This document shows positions 24,411 through 38,416 of a stretch of 64,000 nucleotides of DNA, in pieces; position 1 is the first letter of the stretch; each line of letters starts with the position of its first letter. A program made the position numbers and the translations under genes. Origin of the DNA: Neostapfia colusana (lineage: Eukaryota; Streptophyta; Magnoliopsida; Poales; Poaceae); the NCBI GenBank assembly GCA_030760725.1, contig JASWHV010000008.1, positions 45,766,057-45,830,056 of the forward strand. The letters run 5' to 3'. The notes beneath the pieces were generated by a model that saw only the letters and a list, made by a program, of their open reading frames with translations, searched no databases and had not been told where the DNA came from.

Positions 24411-27400
24411 TGGCGGGACCCGCTCAACCGAGACAGGCCACTCGCCCGGGAATCGCATTGGGTGGTGCCGTGTTGTGCGGCACCCATCAGCACACATATG
24501 AGGAACAATGTATTACATAAAGCAATAGCGGAAGCTTACAAGTTTTGCTTTGTAAATACTTTACATCAAGTAACTACAGCGGAAGTCTATATCAACTCAC
24601 GTCGAATAACTAAGAGCACTCGAGATGAAGTCCAGCCCGCGGACTCCTCTCGCTAGCAACACGAAGACAAGCAGCAGCGGCTGGATTCTCCATGTGTTAC
24701 CTGACTCGGGAGTCCCCGAGTCTCACCGGACAACCTTCTTTTCAGCATCGTTGTTAACCTGCAAAACCACTTATATAGCAAGCGTGAGCACATAGGCTCT
24801 GCAAGTCTGACCCGTCTCTCCTAAACAAGAAACTCTACATGCACGATGGTTTCAAATGGGTCGGCTAGATTTGCATAAAGGACTCGCCTAAAGTTGATCC
24901 TTAACTTTCATATTTTAAGCCTCATTGTGCAGACCTTGAGCCGAAAAGCATCGCAACTCCACAATCAAACAAGAAACGCTTTGTTGCGATGCTCCTTGCA
25001 CAAAGTGAAAGTAAACATTAATGAGCCTATCTCTAATTCAATCATGGTTGCAATACAAGTTATAGCACAGCCTTATCAAGTTCAAAGATAAACAATTCCA
25101 GTTGTTACTACGTCAAGACGCAGTGGGCAAGTATGCTCATATAACCGCGAGCGACGGTGATTCGAATCAGTACACGCCCGGACTACACGACACGTACACC
25201 CTACTCTGAGTTGCCGGCAGCAACCTCGACTGACGTTGTACGCGGCCACCTATCCCAAGATCTTCCACATTGGACGCAGTCCAACTGCCCCGAGTACGCA
25301 AGCTCCCTCAAGGTACATACCCGCTGTGGTATGTTCTTGAGCGAGGTACCTCCTGCTACCCTGACGCCGAAAGCCTAAGACAGTTGGAAAAGTTCCACTA
25401 TGGATCTCCCAAGGTACATCGGTTTCCTGGGTCCCATATAGCCAGTATGCGCCCGGTACACAACTCAAACTTGTCCAACAGGGCCAAGCACGGACGGGCC
25501 TTAACCGACACAGGCAGGGCTATGCACGCACGGCCTGCAACCTGCTGCATCTAAACCTCCCTGCCCGGTCTCCATTTCTTAAGTGTGAACTTTCCTCATC
25601 TTCTCTAAATTCGGACCCGTCTCGGGTAAACCAACCCTAAACTCGCGAGTAGATTCCAATTACTCATCTTCTACCGGACCTTTCCTACTAACATTAGCGT
25701 AGCCAAATTCCCTCGAGGAGTTGCTAATCTACCCTTTCTCTCTTAGGTGTTTCTGGTCATGCAAGTGGGGTTTTCAATATCATCTAGACGTAATGCAATC
25801 AACGATGCAAAGCTATGATCTCTACAAATGAAAATGCTTTATAAAACGGTTCAAATGCAGACCGGGGCTTGCCTGTTTTGCAGGTGACTACTGTTACAAT
25901 CAGTTAGTGATGATCACTTGGAGCTTGATCACTTGTTTTCCTCCCTCCTTGATCATCACTTCAAGTCCTTCTCACCTTCTTCACGTATATGCTACACGAT
26001 ATGATCATGCATATGTATTTAATTGAAAAGCTTTTGCTAATAAGATCTAAGGACAGTTTTAAAACTGGAACATTGTTTAAGAATTTAAAATGACACTGGT
26101 GCTAGTGGTTTGGGTTGGGCTTAAACACTAAGATCAAGTGTTGAGTGCTTCTTCCCACTTAAGTGTCGATCACCTTAAGAGATCACAAATGACAGTGGTG
26201 ATCCAGAGCTCTAATGGAGCTGAGAATTTTCATGTGAGTTCCTTGTCACAAGAAAGTCCTCTGGACCAAAATTTAGCACATTTCATGGAATGGTTTATTC
26301 AGAATAATTCTCTAAGTGCTTAGTCAAAGATGAATTAATTCTGAGGTAACATCCATGTTCATGTCAAACTCAGTGAATCAAAATTTCAATTATAGTTTAT
26401 AGAGTCTACATGAATTTTCCTAGGATTTTTGGAGCTAAGAATTTCCCAGAACTGAATTTACAAGTTTTGGAAATTCTCTGAAAATGTTTCTGTATTCATT
26501 TGAATACAGGAACTTACAATCTGAATTACCATGATTAATTCAACTCCAAATGATCTGAAACTTTTACAGGAGTCTAATAACACCCTAAAGAATATTCTGG
26601 CAAAATTTGAGGATTTTTGAATAAACCAAACTCCCTCTAAAATTCTTTTACAGAAAATATTTAAAGAATTTTCTAGAATTAAATAAAGACTTTCATACAA
26701 ATTGGGTTGCATATTTGGATAGAGTTTGTCAATCTGAATCTAACCCAATTTGAATCACTAAATTTGGAGGTTCCTAGCAAAGGTTATGCTCTTCTAAAGT
26801 TTGGGGAAAAATCTGGGATTTGAATAAATCCGGGGAAAAGTTTAAACCTGACTGTGGGCCATGGGGCACGTGTCACTTACAGAATCAAAGACACACGGGG
26901 CCACACATATTCCTCTGTGCAGTCACACGGGATCCCACAGCCACAGAGGATCAGGGTTTTAAACTCTCTCTCACTGACGACTGGGCCCGCCAACCCCTTC
27001 TTCTACCTCGGGTCAGTTCCCGCGCTCCGGGTGCCCGTGCCGCCGCCCTCGACGGAGATCGCCGGAACTCGATCTCCCGGCCTCTGCTCGAGCCCTTGCT
27101 CGCCGCCAGAGCCTAACCTTCCCTGCTGAGCACGATGGTAAGGTTTCCCCGAGCCGGCAAAACCTCTATGGTAGCTAGCGACGCTGCGGCAGCCCGGCAC
27201 TTCATCGGCGACGTCGGCCGGCCATCCTAGTGCACCAACAGTTCGACAAAATGGTGCTACAGCACCAGTGAACGATGGGGAAGCTCGGCCTAGCCTCAAA
27301 AACGTTCGAGAATGATGGCAAACATGCTTTCACCGTGCGACCGCGGTTCCCCGGTTCGGTCGCCGGTAGAAACCCATGAAATACTCGGTCTATGTGCAGT

Positions 27401-28661
27401 TTTAGGCTAGAACCATGAAGGGCAAAGGATCGCCTATCGCCTTGGGCCCTTCGTGCAAACTTTGACGAACAAAGATTGAGAATTGGGAAGGAATTCGGGA
27501 TTACCGTGCCGGAAGGTCAGATGGAGTACGCCGGAGCAACTTTTCAAAATTCACTCCTGGGGATGCATGGCACGGTCTGATCTTTGGAGGGGAGCAGCAA
27601 GGTGCCTTGGCGCGTCCAGAGGCGCTGGTACTTGGCCGTGACAAGCGCCCGGTTGGGCTGCCCGCGGAAGCCTCCTTTTCAGGTCATATTCGGCCTTCGT
27701 GCGGCCGCGTTGCTCCCGGGGTTGGGGAGCCGATCACCGGTCAGGGACGCGGTGACGAGGGAGAGGGAGCTGCGCCGGTGCTATCCGGCTACTGACTAGC
27801 TGCTGTTCGCGCCCGTTTGGGCCGGCTGTCGAGCAAACGACGGCGGCGGCGTACTCGCTCGGCTCTGCGGGAGGGAGAGGAAAAGCCTCTGTGCTCCGTC
27901 CGTAAGCAGAGGGAGAGCACGTTGTGGATGGATGAGGGCGCTGAGGGGGGCTGTATCGGTGCTGGAGTCGGTTGCGGGGGCAGCCGACCAGCTGCGGGTG
28001 TGCTGTCCCGAGCAGCTGCTGTCGCTCCCCTGAAGGCAGCAAAACAGAGACCCATCTCTTTTGTGTAGATATTTTGGTACCTATGACATGTGGGTCCCAT
28101 CTTCCCCTTATCTCTCCAAAATATCTCAACAATCTGCAAATGTTTAAATTCAACTGTGTGGAGTTGAAAATTAAACTGCATTTGAATAATTGGGCACAAT
28201 TCATCCAAATTCAAATAGGTATTTGAATTCTTTGTCTTTTAAAGTCCATTTTGCAAAATGGGTTGCAAACTATTTCTATAAATCATGAAACTTTGCACAC
28301 CCCCTAATTTGGACTCAAGGAATTCAAATATGAAATCTGATTTTTATTTTGGCTGCTGCAAATGAAATTTTTAGCACAACAGTTTTGAATTCCATTGTGT
28401 TTTTCTCATTTAAATTTTTGTTTGAACAAATTGTTCCAAATCTGATTTTTGTTTTCTCACACATATGGGAACTTCCCATCCTTGTTTTAGGCCCCTCTAG
28501 GGTTCCAAGTTCTCAAATGAACATTTGAGTTGTGTGAAGAAAGCCCTCATGTGTGTTATCACATGTGGGAAAAAGTTTTAACAAGCCCCAAATTTCATAC
28601 ACATGAAACAAAACTTTGCAAACAAGTGTTTCTTTGTATTCATAATTTTGGGACCTTTACA
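24411..28661 (-). repeat. B-family solo LTR (complete, 4251 bp) with exact target duplication
   Basis: Plus-strand ends are TGGCGGGACC and GGGACCTTTACA, that is TG...CA. Both sides carry ATGTT (24406-24410 and 28662-28666). Removing the LTR and one duplication restores the contiguous B-type sequence seen at 25230-25250. Inside: U5 hairpin 24464-24484, TTCCGCTG on the minus strand at 24577-24584, a degraded dyad near 25646-25666, a GC-rich block about 26980-28060 and an AT-rich tail. Open frames in the GC-rich block occur on both strands and show no domains. Confidence 0.9.
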
Positions 28662-29933
28662 ATGTTGTACGCAGCGACCTTTCCCAAGTTCTTCCACACC
28701 GGACGCAGTCCGATCGCCCTGAACAGCATGCTCCCTCAAGGTACATACCTGCAGTGATATGTTCTTGAGCGAGTTACCTCCTGCTGTACTGACGCCAAAA
28801 GCCTAAACCGATTGGAAAAGTTCCAATGTGGCTCTCACGAGGTACATCGGTTTTTTGGGTCCCATATAGCCAGTTTGCGCCCGGTACACAACTCAAACTT
28901 GTCCAACAGGGCCAAGTACGGACGGGCCTTAACCGACACAGGCAGGGCTATGGACGCACGGACTGCAGCCTGCTGCATCTAAATCTCCCTGCCCGGTCTC
29001 CATTTCTTAATTGTGAACTTCCCTCATTGTTTCTATTCACGACCCCCTCTGAAAAAACCAAGCCCTAAACTCGCGAGTAGATTCCAACTACTCGACTTCT
29101 ACCGGTCCTTTCCTACTAACATTTAGCGTAGCCAAATCCACTCGAGGAGGTGCTACTCTACCCATTCTCTCTTGGTTTAATCTGGTCATGCAAATGGGTT
29201 TTCAATATCATCTATACCTAATGTAATCAACCATTCGAAGCTATGATCTCTAGAAATGAAAAGACTTTATAAAATTGCTTGAATGCAAACCGGGCTTGCC
29301 TGTTTTGGAGGTGACTAGTATATAATAAGTTAGTAAAGATCACTTGAGGCTTGATCACTTGATCACTGGGTTCCTTGATTCCCACTTAAAGTTTTCACAA
29401 GTCTTCACGTCGATGCTATACGATATGAACATGCATATGTATCTATTGTAAAGCTTTTCTAACAAGTTCTATTGAGAAGTTTAAAACCAGAACTCTGTTT
29501 AAGAATTTAATACGACACTGGTGCTAGTGGTTGGGTTTGGGTTAATCAACATGATCAAGTGATAAGTGATTTTTATCACTTGTGTTTTAATCACCTAAAG
29601 AGGTTAAACAGGACAGTGATGATCCAAAGCTCCAATGGAGCTGAACATTTTCATGCGAGTTCCTTGTCACAAGAAAGTGTTCTAGACCAAAAATTAGCAC
29701 TTTTCACTAAGTGGTTTATTCAGAACAATTCTCTAAGAAATTAATAAAAAAGGAATTAATTCTGAAGTAACTCACATGTTCATGTCAAACTTAGTGAACT
29801 ACAATTTCAATTACAGTTCATAGAGCATGCATGAATTTTCCTAGGATTTTTGGAGCTAAGAATTACCCAGAACTGAATTTTCAACTTTTTGGAATTCTCT
29901 GAATGAGTATTTGTATTCATTTGAACACAGCAA
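28662..29933 (-). repeat. B-type LTR fragment, part 2
   Basis: Starts with the right ATGTT duplication and continues the fragment of 23950-24410, matching about 25230-26510 of the B solo LTR. It includes an intact dyad at 29074-29094. It ends around 29933-29936, where it joins A-family LTR sequence across a 4-base overlap (ACTT). Confidence 0.8.
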
Positions 29934-31089
29934 CTTCGGTACAAGTCGAGTAGTTGGAATCTACTCGCGAGTTAGGCTTTGGGACACACGGGATTGGTTC
30001 GAGTGATGTGAGATCTCTTTAGTAATGAAAATGAGACTAGGCAGTGGCGCAGCCCTGTCCGCGTCGATTGAGGACCGATCCGTGTGCGGCCCTGCTGAAC
30101 AAGTATTAAACGTACCGAAGGCATATCGGATATATGAGCCCCGATAAACCGATGTAACCTAAACCTCCGGGTGTCGAGGCATAGCACACCGATTTATAGG
30201 TGTAGGTTGAGGGAAGCAAGGTGGAAATCTGCTAACAGGCATAGAGAGATGCTCCGTGTAGGGAACCTCCTGCTCGTTTCGGTGCAACCGGTTCGACGTT
30301 TGGGCTGTTGGGTGAAAGGTTATCCGTACGACACGGGGTGAGCATGCTGTGTGCAGCTCCGCATGTGGGCGTACGTGACGTGCTATTCGGTTATCCCTGC
30401 AGGTGTATATCAAGTCGATTTGCCGTCCCTCGCGGTGACGAGTACCGCTTGTTCGCTGCATCGTAACGTAGATAAATCATGGAATGTTATGATTCAATTC
30501 TGCTGATATGTATAATTGTATTGTTACATGTGTGCCACCAAATATTGCTTACTAAATTTCTTATTCATGAATTGTTGGCTAAAAGATGAACTAAGGATGA
30601 ACTTGTAGGCGTGTCCATTTGCTGAATTTACTTTCCCATGTTCGTGTAAACTGCATGTAGAGTTTCATGCCTAGGTGAGTCGGTTAAGTCTTGTTGAGCC
30701 ATCGTGCTCATGGTTGCTGCTTAAGTGTTTTCAGGTGAGGAGCCACCCACGGACTCGGGTTACGAGTCCAACGGCGAGGTTTACCCTCCGTCGGGGACCA
30801 CGGCTGAGTGCGAGCCGTACACGCTACGCTAAGCTGGAGAGGTGCAGCTAGTGTGGGTTGCCCTAGGGCTGGGCAACCGACTTTTGCTAGGTAGACGGGC
30901 GTGAGTTGTATAAATTAGTTTCCGCTGTGTAATATGAACACTAGTTTGTAACTGAGTATTGTACTACTTGGTATATTTCAGTTGGCTTTCTATGTAATAC
31001 ACTGTGTTCTTATGATGTGTGCTGTCGGGTGTCGCATCGTGCGGCATCACCCTCTGCGATCCTGGATGAGCGGATTCCAGTCCGCCGCA
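29934..31089 (+). repeat. Element F 5' LTR, 3' part
   Basis: Corresponds to about 22480-23662 of the A solo LTR. It contains the dyad (29947-29967), TATA-like TATAAATTA (30909-30917), TTCCGCTG (30920-30927) and the U5 hairpin (31028-31048, one G-C pair now G-U). It ends CCGCCGCA, directly before GGC and the primer site. Confidence 0.85.
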
Positions 31090-31092
31090 GGC

Positions 31093-31104
31093 TGGTATTA
31101 GAGC
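31093..31104 (+). promoter_or_regulatory. Primer-binding site of element F, mutated
   Basis: Reads TGGTATTAGAGC where element A has TGGTATCAGAGC. The single change is C to T in a CAG context. Confidence 0.8.
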
Positions 31105-33053
31105 GGCATTGGGGATAGCACATTAATTAAGGACTGTATTACGTGAAAACTTAGGTTTATGGTGAGGATTCGGTAGTTTTCCCAAGTAAGGACTATATTA
31201 GCGTAGTTACTTAAAGTGGCAAGAATAACGTATGTGTTATAATTCTGAATTTTAATTATGTAATGACGCACCTACGTCTAAGTAAGGGTGTTAAGGAATG
31301 CCACCGAAAGCGGTTCAATTCCGGTTAGCTCCCCTGACGAGGAATGCGGTTCAGGGATAGTTCTCACAGCTTGGTGCGAGACGTCAATATGAAGCTCTTG
31401 GACTCTTCATGTTCCTGAGTTCATATGAAACGCTGATCCCTAGCGTGCATTAGTCAAGTAAGTGGAGACCCCATCGCGTGGTCAGTAACGCGATACTGTG
31501 TTCGTCTGGAAATAGCCCAGGAGGACATACGCAGCGCTTGCCATCGGCTTGCCCTGCAGGGCAGTAGGTGGTATCTGTTGGGTTCGTAAAATTCCCAACC
31601 ATGACGACCCGTTCGCGCTCTACTCGGGTTCCCCATCGTGTGGTGTTAAAACACGATCACGTACCTTGAGACGTGGCTTAACTCAAGGACGGCCGTATGG
31701 CAACGATACAGGCGTTTGTATTTACTCTCAAATATGGATCTGGCTGAAATGAAAATAACCTTTGAGTGCATCATTATTGTGTGGTCTTCTGCAGGTACTA
31801 ACCACGTATGTATCCCGTGTAGTTAACGTGTGCGAGAGACCATTTAGTGCCACAATTGAGACGTATATGCCGGTGTAATCCAGTTAGGATTTTCTTTTTG
31901 TGAGGAACGTAGTACCGACATATCATGGGCATGTGCATGAAAGATAATGATAACAAGGAATTAAACTCAATAATTTTCAACATTTAGGACCCTGGTTGGG
32001 TAGAAAAATTTAATAGTTGATCAGGGTAGTCAAAGGGATGGAAAAACAGAGTGCTCTGTTTTGAGCAGCAAGTTTGCTGAACTTGGACAGAGCATAACTC
32101 ACAGATCTTTTAGCCAATGGAGGTGTGGGATATGGTTCTGGAAAGGTGTTTAAGCAATATACAACTTTGTTGTAGACTCCCAGAGCTGAATCACACCTTA
32201 AGATGGCTTAAATCCCAGAGGATTGTAAACTTTCCAGAACAAGGACAGATTTAAAACACCCTCTGGACTGTTCTGTTTTTCAAGCATAACTTCCTGTAGA
32301 AAAATCTGAAATTATCATATGATACATATTTGGAAAGTGTGGGAGATATGTTACCTCTTTGTAATTCAAAGTTTCTGCAATTGCAGCACGGAATTAGGCT
32401 GAAATCAGAGTTGAAAATAGCAACTTCCAAAGGAGGTGCTGTTGAAATTCTTCCAGGAATTCTGTTGACTTTGAATTACCATAACTGTTAAACCTGAGCA
32501 GATCTGAGGGAAAATAAATACTCGTTGGAAAGATACGGAAGTTAACTTTAACTTTGGTATTCAGCTTGAGTCATAAAAATGCCCAGAACCAGATAAAAAT
32601 CTGGGATATGTAGGAACTGGTCATTCTGACAGAGGAATGACAGTTGCACTCATTTGAGAGATTGTTGTACCCTAGAGGGTTTAAGTACTTCCAATGGGGT
32701 CGAACACACTCATGAGGGGTTATCTTCAACTAGTGAAAGATTTGAGTATATGTCTTACTCAAGTTTCTTTTGCTAGAGACCATGTTTGTGTCGTATTGAA
32801 GATAAAAGGGTAGTATACGTGATGACAAAGCGATATTAACGTCTCGTAGTGACCAAACCTAGTTGAGATGAACTTCCAAAGAGGAAGTCCGTCAAATTGG
32901 ATTTAAGTAGCTTGTATTTGGTCTGGTAATGGTGTATCTTGTGCAAAGTTATTACATTATCTCTATAGGAGATGTATCGCATGTTTTACTGTCATTATAT
33001 TGAACTGCATGGAGTATGTTGTGGGACTGATGTTTGTTGTCGTATGGTTGCAG
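31105..33053 (+). other. Element F 5' leader (noncoding)
   Basis: Aligns with the element A leader. The candidate splice donor CTGCAG|GTACTAACC has its GT at 31795-31796. The conserved block follows at 31795-31920, and the acceptor-like GTTGCAG ends at 33053, directly before the gag ATG. CTGAT near 33027 could act as a branch site. A 67-codon frame (31549-31752) matches one in A. Confidence 0.65.
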
Positions 33054-34099
33054 ATGGTTCGCACTCGGACCACGCATGAGATTGGTGGCTCTAGCCAGCA
33101 GGGGGGTGATGACTCGCAGCCACCTGCCTACGACAGCACCCCTCAGCAACAACCACCACCGCCTCCTCCGCTTACGCTAGCAGATGTGATTGCGGCACTG
33201 GTGGGGGGTCATGAGGAGCAGACCGACCTGCTCTGCACGATCGTGCAGAATACGTCCCAGGCAGGGGGGCATCAAGATAGGGGGCCTCGTGAGCCCCGTG
33301 ATGTGATGTACTCAGATTTCATGAGTACGCACCCTCCAGTGTTCACAGAAGCAGCAGAACCACTGGAGGCCGACCACTGGCTGCGGACAATCGACTCCAA
33401 GATCGGGCTGCTCCAATGTATGGAGCGGCAAAAGACTCTGTTCGCGGTGCAGCAGCTTCACAGTGCTGCTGGTGCATGGTGGGCGAATTATGTCGCCTCA
33501 CGTCCGGCTGGCCATGCCGTGCAGTGGGAAGAATTCCGGGAGGCGTTCCACGCCTACCATATCCCTCCCGAGATAATGAAGCGGAAGTTCCAAGAGTTCT
33601 TGGAGCTGAAGCAGGGCGGGAGGAGTGCCCATGACTACTCACGTGCCTTCAACCATCTGGCGCAATATGCGTCGGACTACGTCTCCACCGAGGAGAAGAA
33701 GCGGGGAGCACTTCTATCGGGGGTTACACCCCGAGATGAAGACGCATCTCGTCCAATGGAATCGCGGCACCTTCAACTTCCTCGTTAATGCCGCGATCAT
33801 GCAAGAAGACGCTAAGGGAGAATTGGCGTCTGAGCAGCGGAATCGCAGCACTCCACCCAGCAGTGGGGGTGGCGCTCCCCAGAAGTACTGCATGGTGTAT
33901 CGGACACCATCCATACAGCAGTGGCATCCACCGGCGCGACCTCAGCGGTTTGGGGATCGTTCTTTTCAGCCATCCCCGTTCCGACCGCCGATGCCACCAC
34001 CGCGGCCGCAACAACAGCAGCAGCAGATGGTACCCCGGGCGTTCCCACCGCCACAACGCGCCCTGGGTTTCCGTCTGCTGATCAGCGGAGGACCGCCTT
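33054..34099 (+). pseudogene. Element F gag, truncated and frameshifted
   Basis: The chosen start at 33054 (MVRTRTTHEIGG) matches the element A gag start and lies immediately after GCAG. The capsid-type domain (EPLEADHW, WWANYV, FREAF, YHIPP, FLELKQG) runs to about 33700, where a one-base change shifts the frame. The Pro/Gln-rich tail continues to 34099 in the new frame. The zinc knuckle and all of pol are lost to the element C insertion. Confidence 0.85.
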
Positions 34100-37000
34100 T
34101 GTGAGGACCACCCCGTGGTTCGCCCACTCCGGGACCGCAGAGGGTGGTGCCGTGTGATGCAGCACCCAACAGCACATACGAAAATAATTAAGAACAACAT
34201 ACAAACTTTTATTTAATACAAAACAGCGGAAGTCTTTTACAAAACCTAATTAACAGTGGAAGTATTATACATAGATGGCCTCTCATCCTAACTATGCAAA
34301 AGTGCAGCCGTCCAGCCCGGGGACGCTACACACTAGCAGCAAGTAACCGGAGATCACGGCGGCGTGCAGGGCTCCAGCTCGGCCGTGTACCCCGACGGGG
34401 GCATCGCCTCGTCCTCAGAACCTTCCTCATAACTCTCACCTGCACACAGCTCAAATATTCCAACCGTGAGCACGAAGGCTCAACATGTCTTAACCGTCAA
34501 CCCTAGGCATGGAACTCTACATGCAAGGATGTGTAAGATAGGAAAAGGACTTTGCAATAAAGACACGCCTACATGTTGATCCTTACTTTCAGTTTTATAG
34601 CAACAATTTAATGAGCCTTAGCCAGCCCTCACATCAGAAGTCCACAATCAAACAAGAAATGCTTTCCTCCGATGTGGTGATGCCCAAAGTGGAATATAAA
34701 CTTAATTAGCTCTATAACTACAGCATACAAGGTTTCAAGACATTAATAGTTCAATACAGCATATTCATTTGGCTTATTTCACTTCTTACTATGTCATAGC
34801 GCAGTGAACAAGCAGGTACTCAAATAACCGCGAGGGACGGTGAATGCAATCAAGACACACCCGGATAACACGTTGCATACACCCACTTTCAGAAGCGTGA
34901 TTCCACACCCCTTCCTACTCTGGTGTATGCAACAACCTTTCAAAGGCAACCCAAATGCCGAACCGGTCCATTCGTAAAGGGCAGGAGGTCCCCACGTGTA
35001 GCGTGACTGTGCTCACCGGCAGATTTACACCTTGCTACTCTCAACCCACTCCTATTTACGGTTGGGTAAGCCTCGGCACCCAGGTTAACCAATTACATTG
35101 GTTTCCTGGTTTCCATATGCCAGTATGCATCCGGTACTGTTCGATACTTGTCCAGCAGGGCCGCACACGGACTGTCCTCAACCGACACCAACAGGGCTAA
35201 GCACGTGAGACCTCTGGTCACTGCATCCTATCCCCCCTGCTGGGTCTCATTTTCATAACTCAAGCCATTTTCTACCTCTTCTCCTTCCGTGTGATAAATA
35301 CTATCTCGCGAGTAGCTTCCAACCACTCGACTTCTACCGAGATCCTAAACATTAGCATGACATTCTCTACTCGTCGATTTTGTAAACTACCCAACCCTCC
35401 ATAGGATTTAAAGGTTATGCAGGTGGGGTTTCAATCACCCTAACTCTAATGCATACATTTCAACCTAGACATAAGAGATACAAATGAAAAACTTTATAAA
35501 ATGTGCTTAAGTGCAAACCGGGGCTTGCCTGGTTGCAGTTAGATGGGAAGTCAACTTCAGGTGGCAGGACGTCCAAAGGCTCCGGCTTATCCTCAACTTC
35601 GGTTACTATTATGAAATGTAACAAAATATATGTATAAGTATTTAAGACTTATAAGAAGTAAACTTCTATTCATAGCTACTGCTATTTAGGATCCTTAATT
35701 GGCTTTGGGATTTTTACTGTGAAGACTAGACCCTCTAAGGATGATCTGAGCAATATTTGGAGAAATGTCATTGCACATTGTGGTCTCCAAAATTCCCACA
35801 AGCACAAGGCTTCTCTGAATTTTGAGTCCAAATCAGGAGCTTTGTCATAGCTAAAAGTAGAAGGACTGATTAGGGTAAGTCTCCATGGTTCTAACAAAAT
35901 TTGTTTCACCATTTTTGGAGCTACCAACAGAAGGATATGAATTTTTGAAGTTGGACAGGAGTTCTGAAAAGTTTATGTTTAAATTTGAATTTTCAAATAA
36001 ATGCTGAACTTTGGAAGACAATTTGACCTAGCAAATGAACTACAATGGAGCCCAAATTTTTACTGGAGATCAGTGACTATCTAAAAGACTATCTGCCCAA
36101 ATTTGGGAATATTTCATAAAGAATTGCTACTGTAATAAATCCCTAAAATATTTAGTAAAAACAATTCTACAGACATTTCTGGGCATTTTCATAGCAATCA
36201 ATTTGTTCCTCTGTGAAGTACTTCTAATGAGGATTTCAATAAAATTGGTCTCATCCTTTTTGGAGTTTCCTACACAAAGTTATGAATTTTTCAAACCTGA
36301 ATAAGTTTCTGATGGGAATGTACACAGAGACTTAACAGGGGGGCCCACTCGTCAGGTCTTTCTTCAACCTCTCGCCAGAGAACGCGTGTGCACACCAGCA
36401 CAGATCGTGGCATGGCTCGTTCTCCCTCATTTCTCCACCAAATTAGCTCCGGTTTCGTCCTACATGCTCCTGGGAACATGGTGCAGCTGCCGGGCAAGTT
36501 TCCGCGCATGAAAACGGCCGAAAACCTACTGGTACTGGTGGGGCGGCTCGGGAGCTCGGCATCAACACGTTCTGGCGTGTCCGAGGCTTCTCCTGGCGAG
36601 CTACCTTTCCCTAAAGCATCACCAGTGATCGGGGAATATGGAACGCATGCCAAACCTTGCAGCAAATGGCCGGAAATAGGGTTCACCGGAGGACCGACCC
36701 GTTTTTGCCGTCGCCGCCAATTTCTCGTGGCCCGGAGCCTGTGGTGGACGGTTTGCTGCGGTATTTGGCGTGGGAGGGCGCTAGGGTCACTAGTTTCTGT
36801 GGCTCGAATTGTAGAACCGATGATCAACCACGTTGGACGAATTTACAGTTTTGGTTTTGATCGGTTCTTCACGTATACCGGCGCCAAAACCTAAATTCCG
36901 GCGAGCCGGCGATGGGGAAGGGCAAGGTGACTGCGGTAGTATGATCTAAACACCTTGGCGCACCTTAGGGAGGTGTTGGACGTGAAGGAGAGGCGCTGGA

Positions 37001-38416
37001 ACGGCTGGAAAACGTGGAGCAGCGAGGTGCGACGTCGACTCTGTTTTTGCCGGTGAAGAACAGCTCGGGCACGGCGAGGGGAGGCCGGGGACGAGCTGAG
37101 GAGCGGTGGAACACATTGAGGAGTTGTTGGCGCAGCTCCTAGTCGACTCAGCTGGGCGCCACAGTCCTCAGATGGTGATCGGGGATGCAAGCAGAGAGGA
37201 GGCGGCACCATTTTCCTTCGAGCACGCGCGTACGAGCGCTGTTCTGTGGAGTAGCGAGCAGTGAAAATGAACTTCGTTTGTTCCCTGATATTTATTGAGC
37301 AGCTGAGGCCACGGATTGAACCGACTCGGAGGAAGCAGGCACACAAGCACCTCGGTGGAGATGCATGCTTCTCGGTGTCAAGCGCACACAGAACAGGAGC
37401 TCATTTGTTGACTCTGTGCCAATGACAGGTGGGTCCCACAAAGCAGTCTCCCCCCACTCAGTGGCTCCCCAACTTCAAACTCAAAATTCACAGCTATTCC
37501 CACAAACTGAATTTGATTACCGGGAGTTAACCTTCCGTTAGGTTCAAAACTTTAAATTCGGAGCTCTCGGTTCAGTTCGTGTGTGAGGGGAAGATAACGC
37601 CCAAGGTTGCTGTTTTTGTGAGCAAAAGATTACGTCAGGAACTGCTCAATCCCACGAGTTGGTCGCCAGCGCGACGGAAACAGCGAGGAGGCGGCCTCCG
37701 CTTGCAGCTCAGTTGGTGAGTGAGAGGATCACACCGTGGGGTGTTGAAGCCACGAGCAGGTCGCCAGCTCGATGCAAGAAGCTGGACGTGGCTGCCCTCG
37801 GTGGCGCTCTGAGGAGGCTCGGGTGGTGTTCGACACCGAACAGCAGAAGTCTTCGGGAGCAAGTTAAAGCGGCCCAATGTTATATGTGGGATCTACCCCC
37901 TTTACTCCTCTTCTTATCCTCCAAATGTTTCCAAAAGGTCATTCATGTAAATCCCCTCAATCTGATATTTCGGGGGTTTAAACGTGGACTGAAGTTTGAA
38001 TAAACCGAATTCAGTGTGAAGTTCACTTTCAACTTTGAATTCAGATCACATTTGGAAATGGTCATATTTGACTCTTTTTTAGCCCACCCTGAAATCAGGA
38101 TGTGGCCACGATGAATTTCCTCGAATTCAACGATGTGAGGATACCTGTATGCTCCAAATTTTTGGCAGCAACATGAGGGGAACAATTGAGTTCAAAATCT
38201 GAATTTAAACTCCCCCTTACATGTAAGAACTTTACACATGGTGTTTAATCCAACCTTGGCTAAACACCTTCAAATGAATGTAAGAGCTCGTTTGGTTGGA
38301 CACCCATGTGCATCATCACGTATACAAAATTTTTTGTAAGTCCCATTTTCATGCATTCCAACACAAATGAGAATCAACATTCACTTTATTGACTTTGCAT
38401 TTTTGGGACTTTTACA
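34100..38416 (-). repeat. Element C 3' LTR (4317 bp)
   Basis: Ends are TGTGAGGACC and GACTTTTACA on the plus strand. Inside: U5 hairpin 34146-34166, TTCCGCTG on the minus strand at 34225-34232, a dyad variant at 35309-35329 (one wobble-type change), GC-rich blocks about 36340-37160 and 37620-37880, and an AT-rich tail. An open frame of 168 codons at 36388-36894 lies in the GC-rich block, opposed by a similar-sized frame on the other strand, and has no recognisable domain. Confidence 0.85.
34146..34166 (-). ncRNA. Conserved U5 stem-loop (C copy)
   Basis: RNA sense GGTGCTG, loop CATCACA, CGGCACC: seven pairs including one U-G, 46 bases from the LTR 3' end. Predicted by eye. Confidence 0.5.

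Larger units (their letters stand above)
29934..34099 (+). mobile_element. Element F: A-family gypsy element, truncated at both ends
   Basis: Plus-strand remnant with the LTR 3' part, primer site, leader and first part of gag, all closely similar to the corresponding minus-strand parts of element A. The LTR is cut on the left at the B fragment, and gag is cut on the right at 34099 by the LTR of element C. No pol remains. Confidence 0.85.

Noticed and set aside
27584..28226. Possible host exons in the B solo LTR GC-rich block
   Set aside because: The block lies inside a solo LTR with exact ends and target duplication; frames on both strands overlap and carry no known motif.
36291..36894. 168- and 178-codon frames on opposite strands in the C LTR
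   Set aside because: Overlapping frames in both directions within a GC-rich U3 block, with no domain or counterpart in other LTRs. They look like compositional frames rather than genes.
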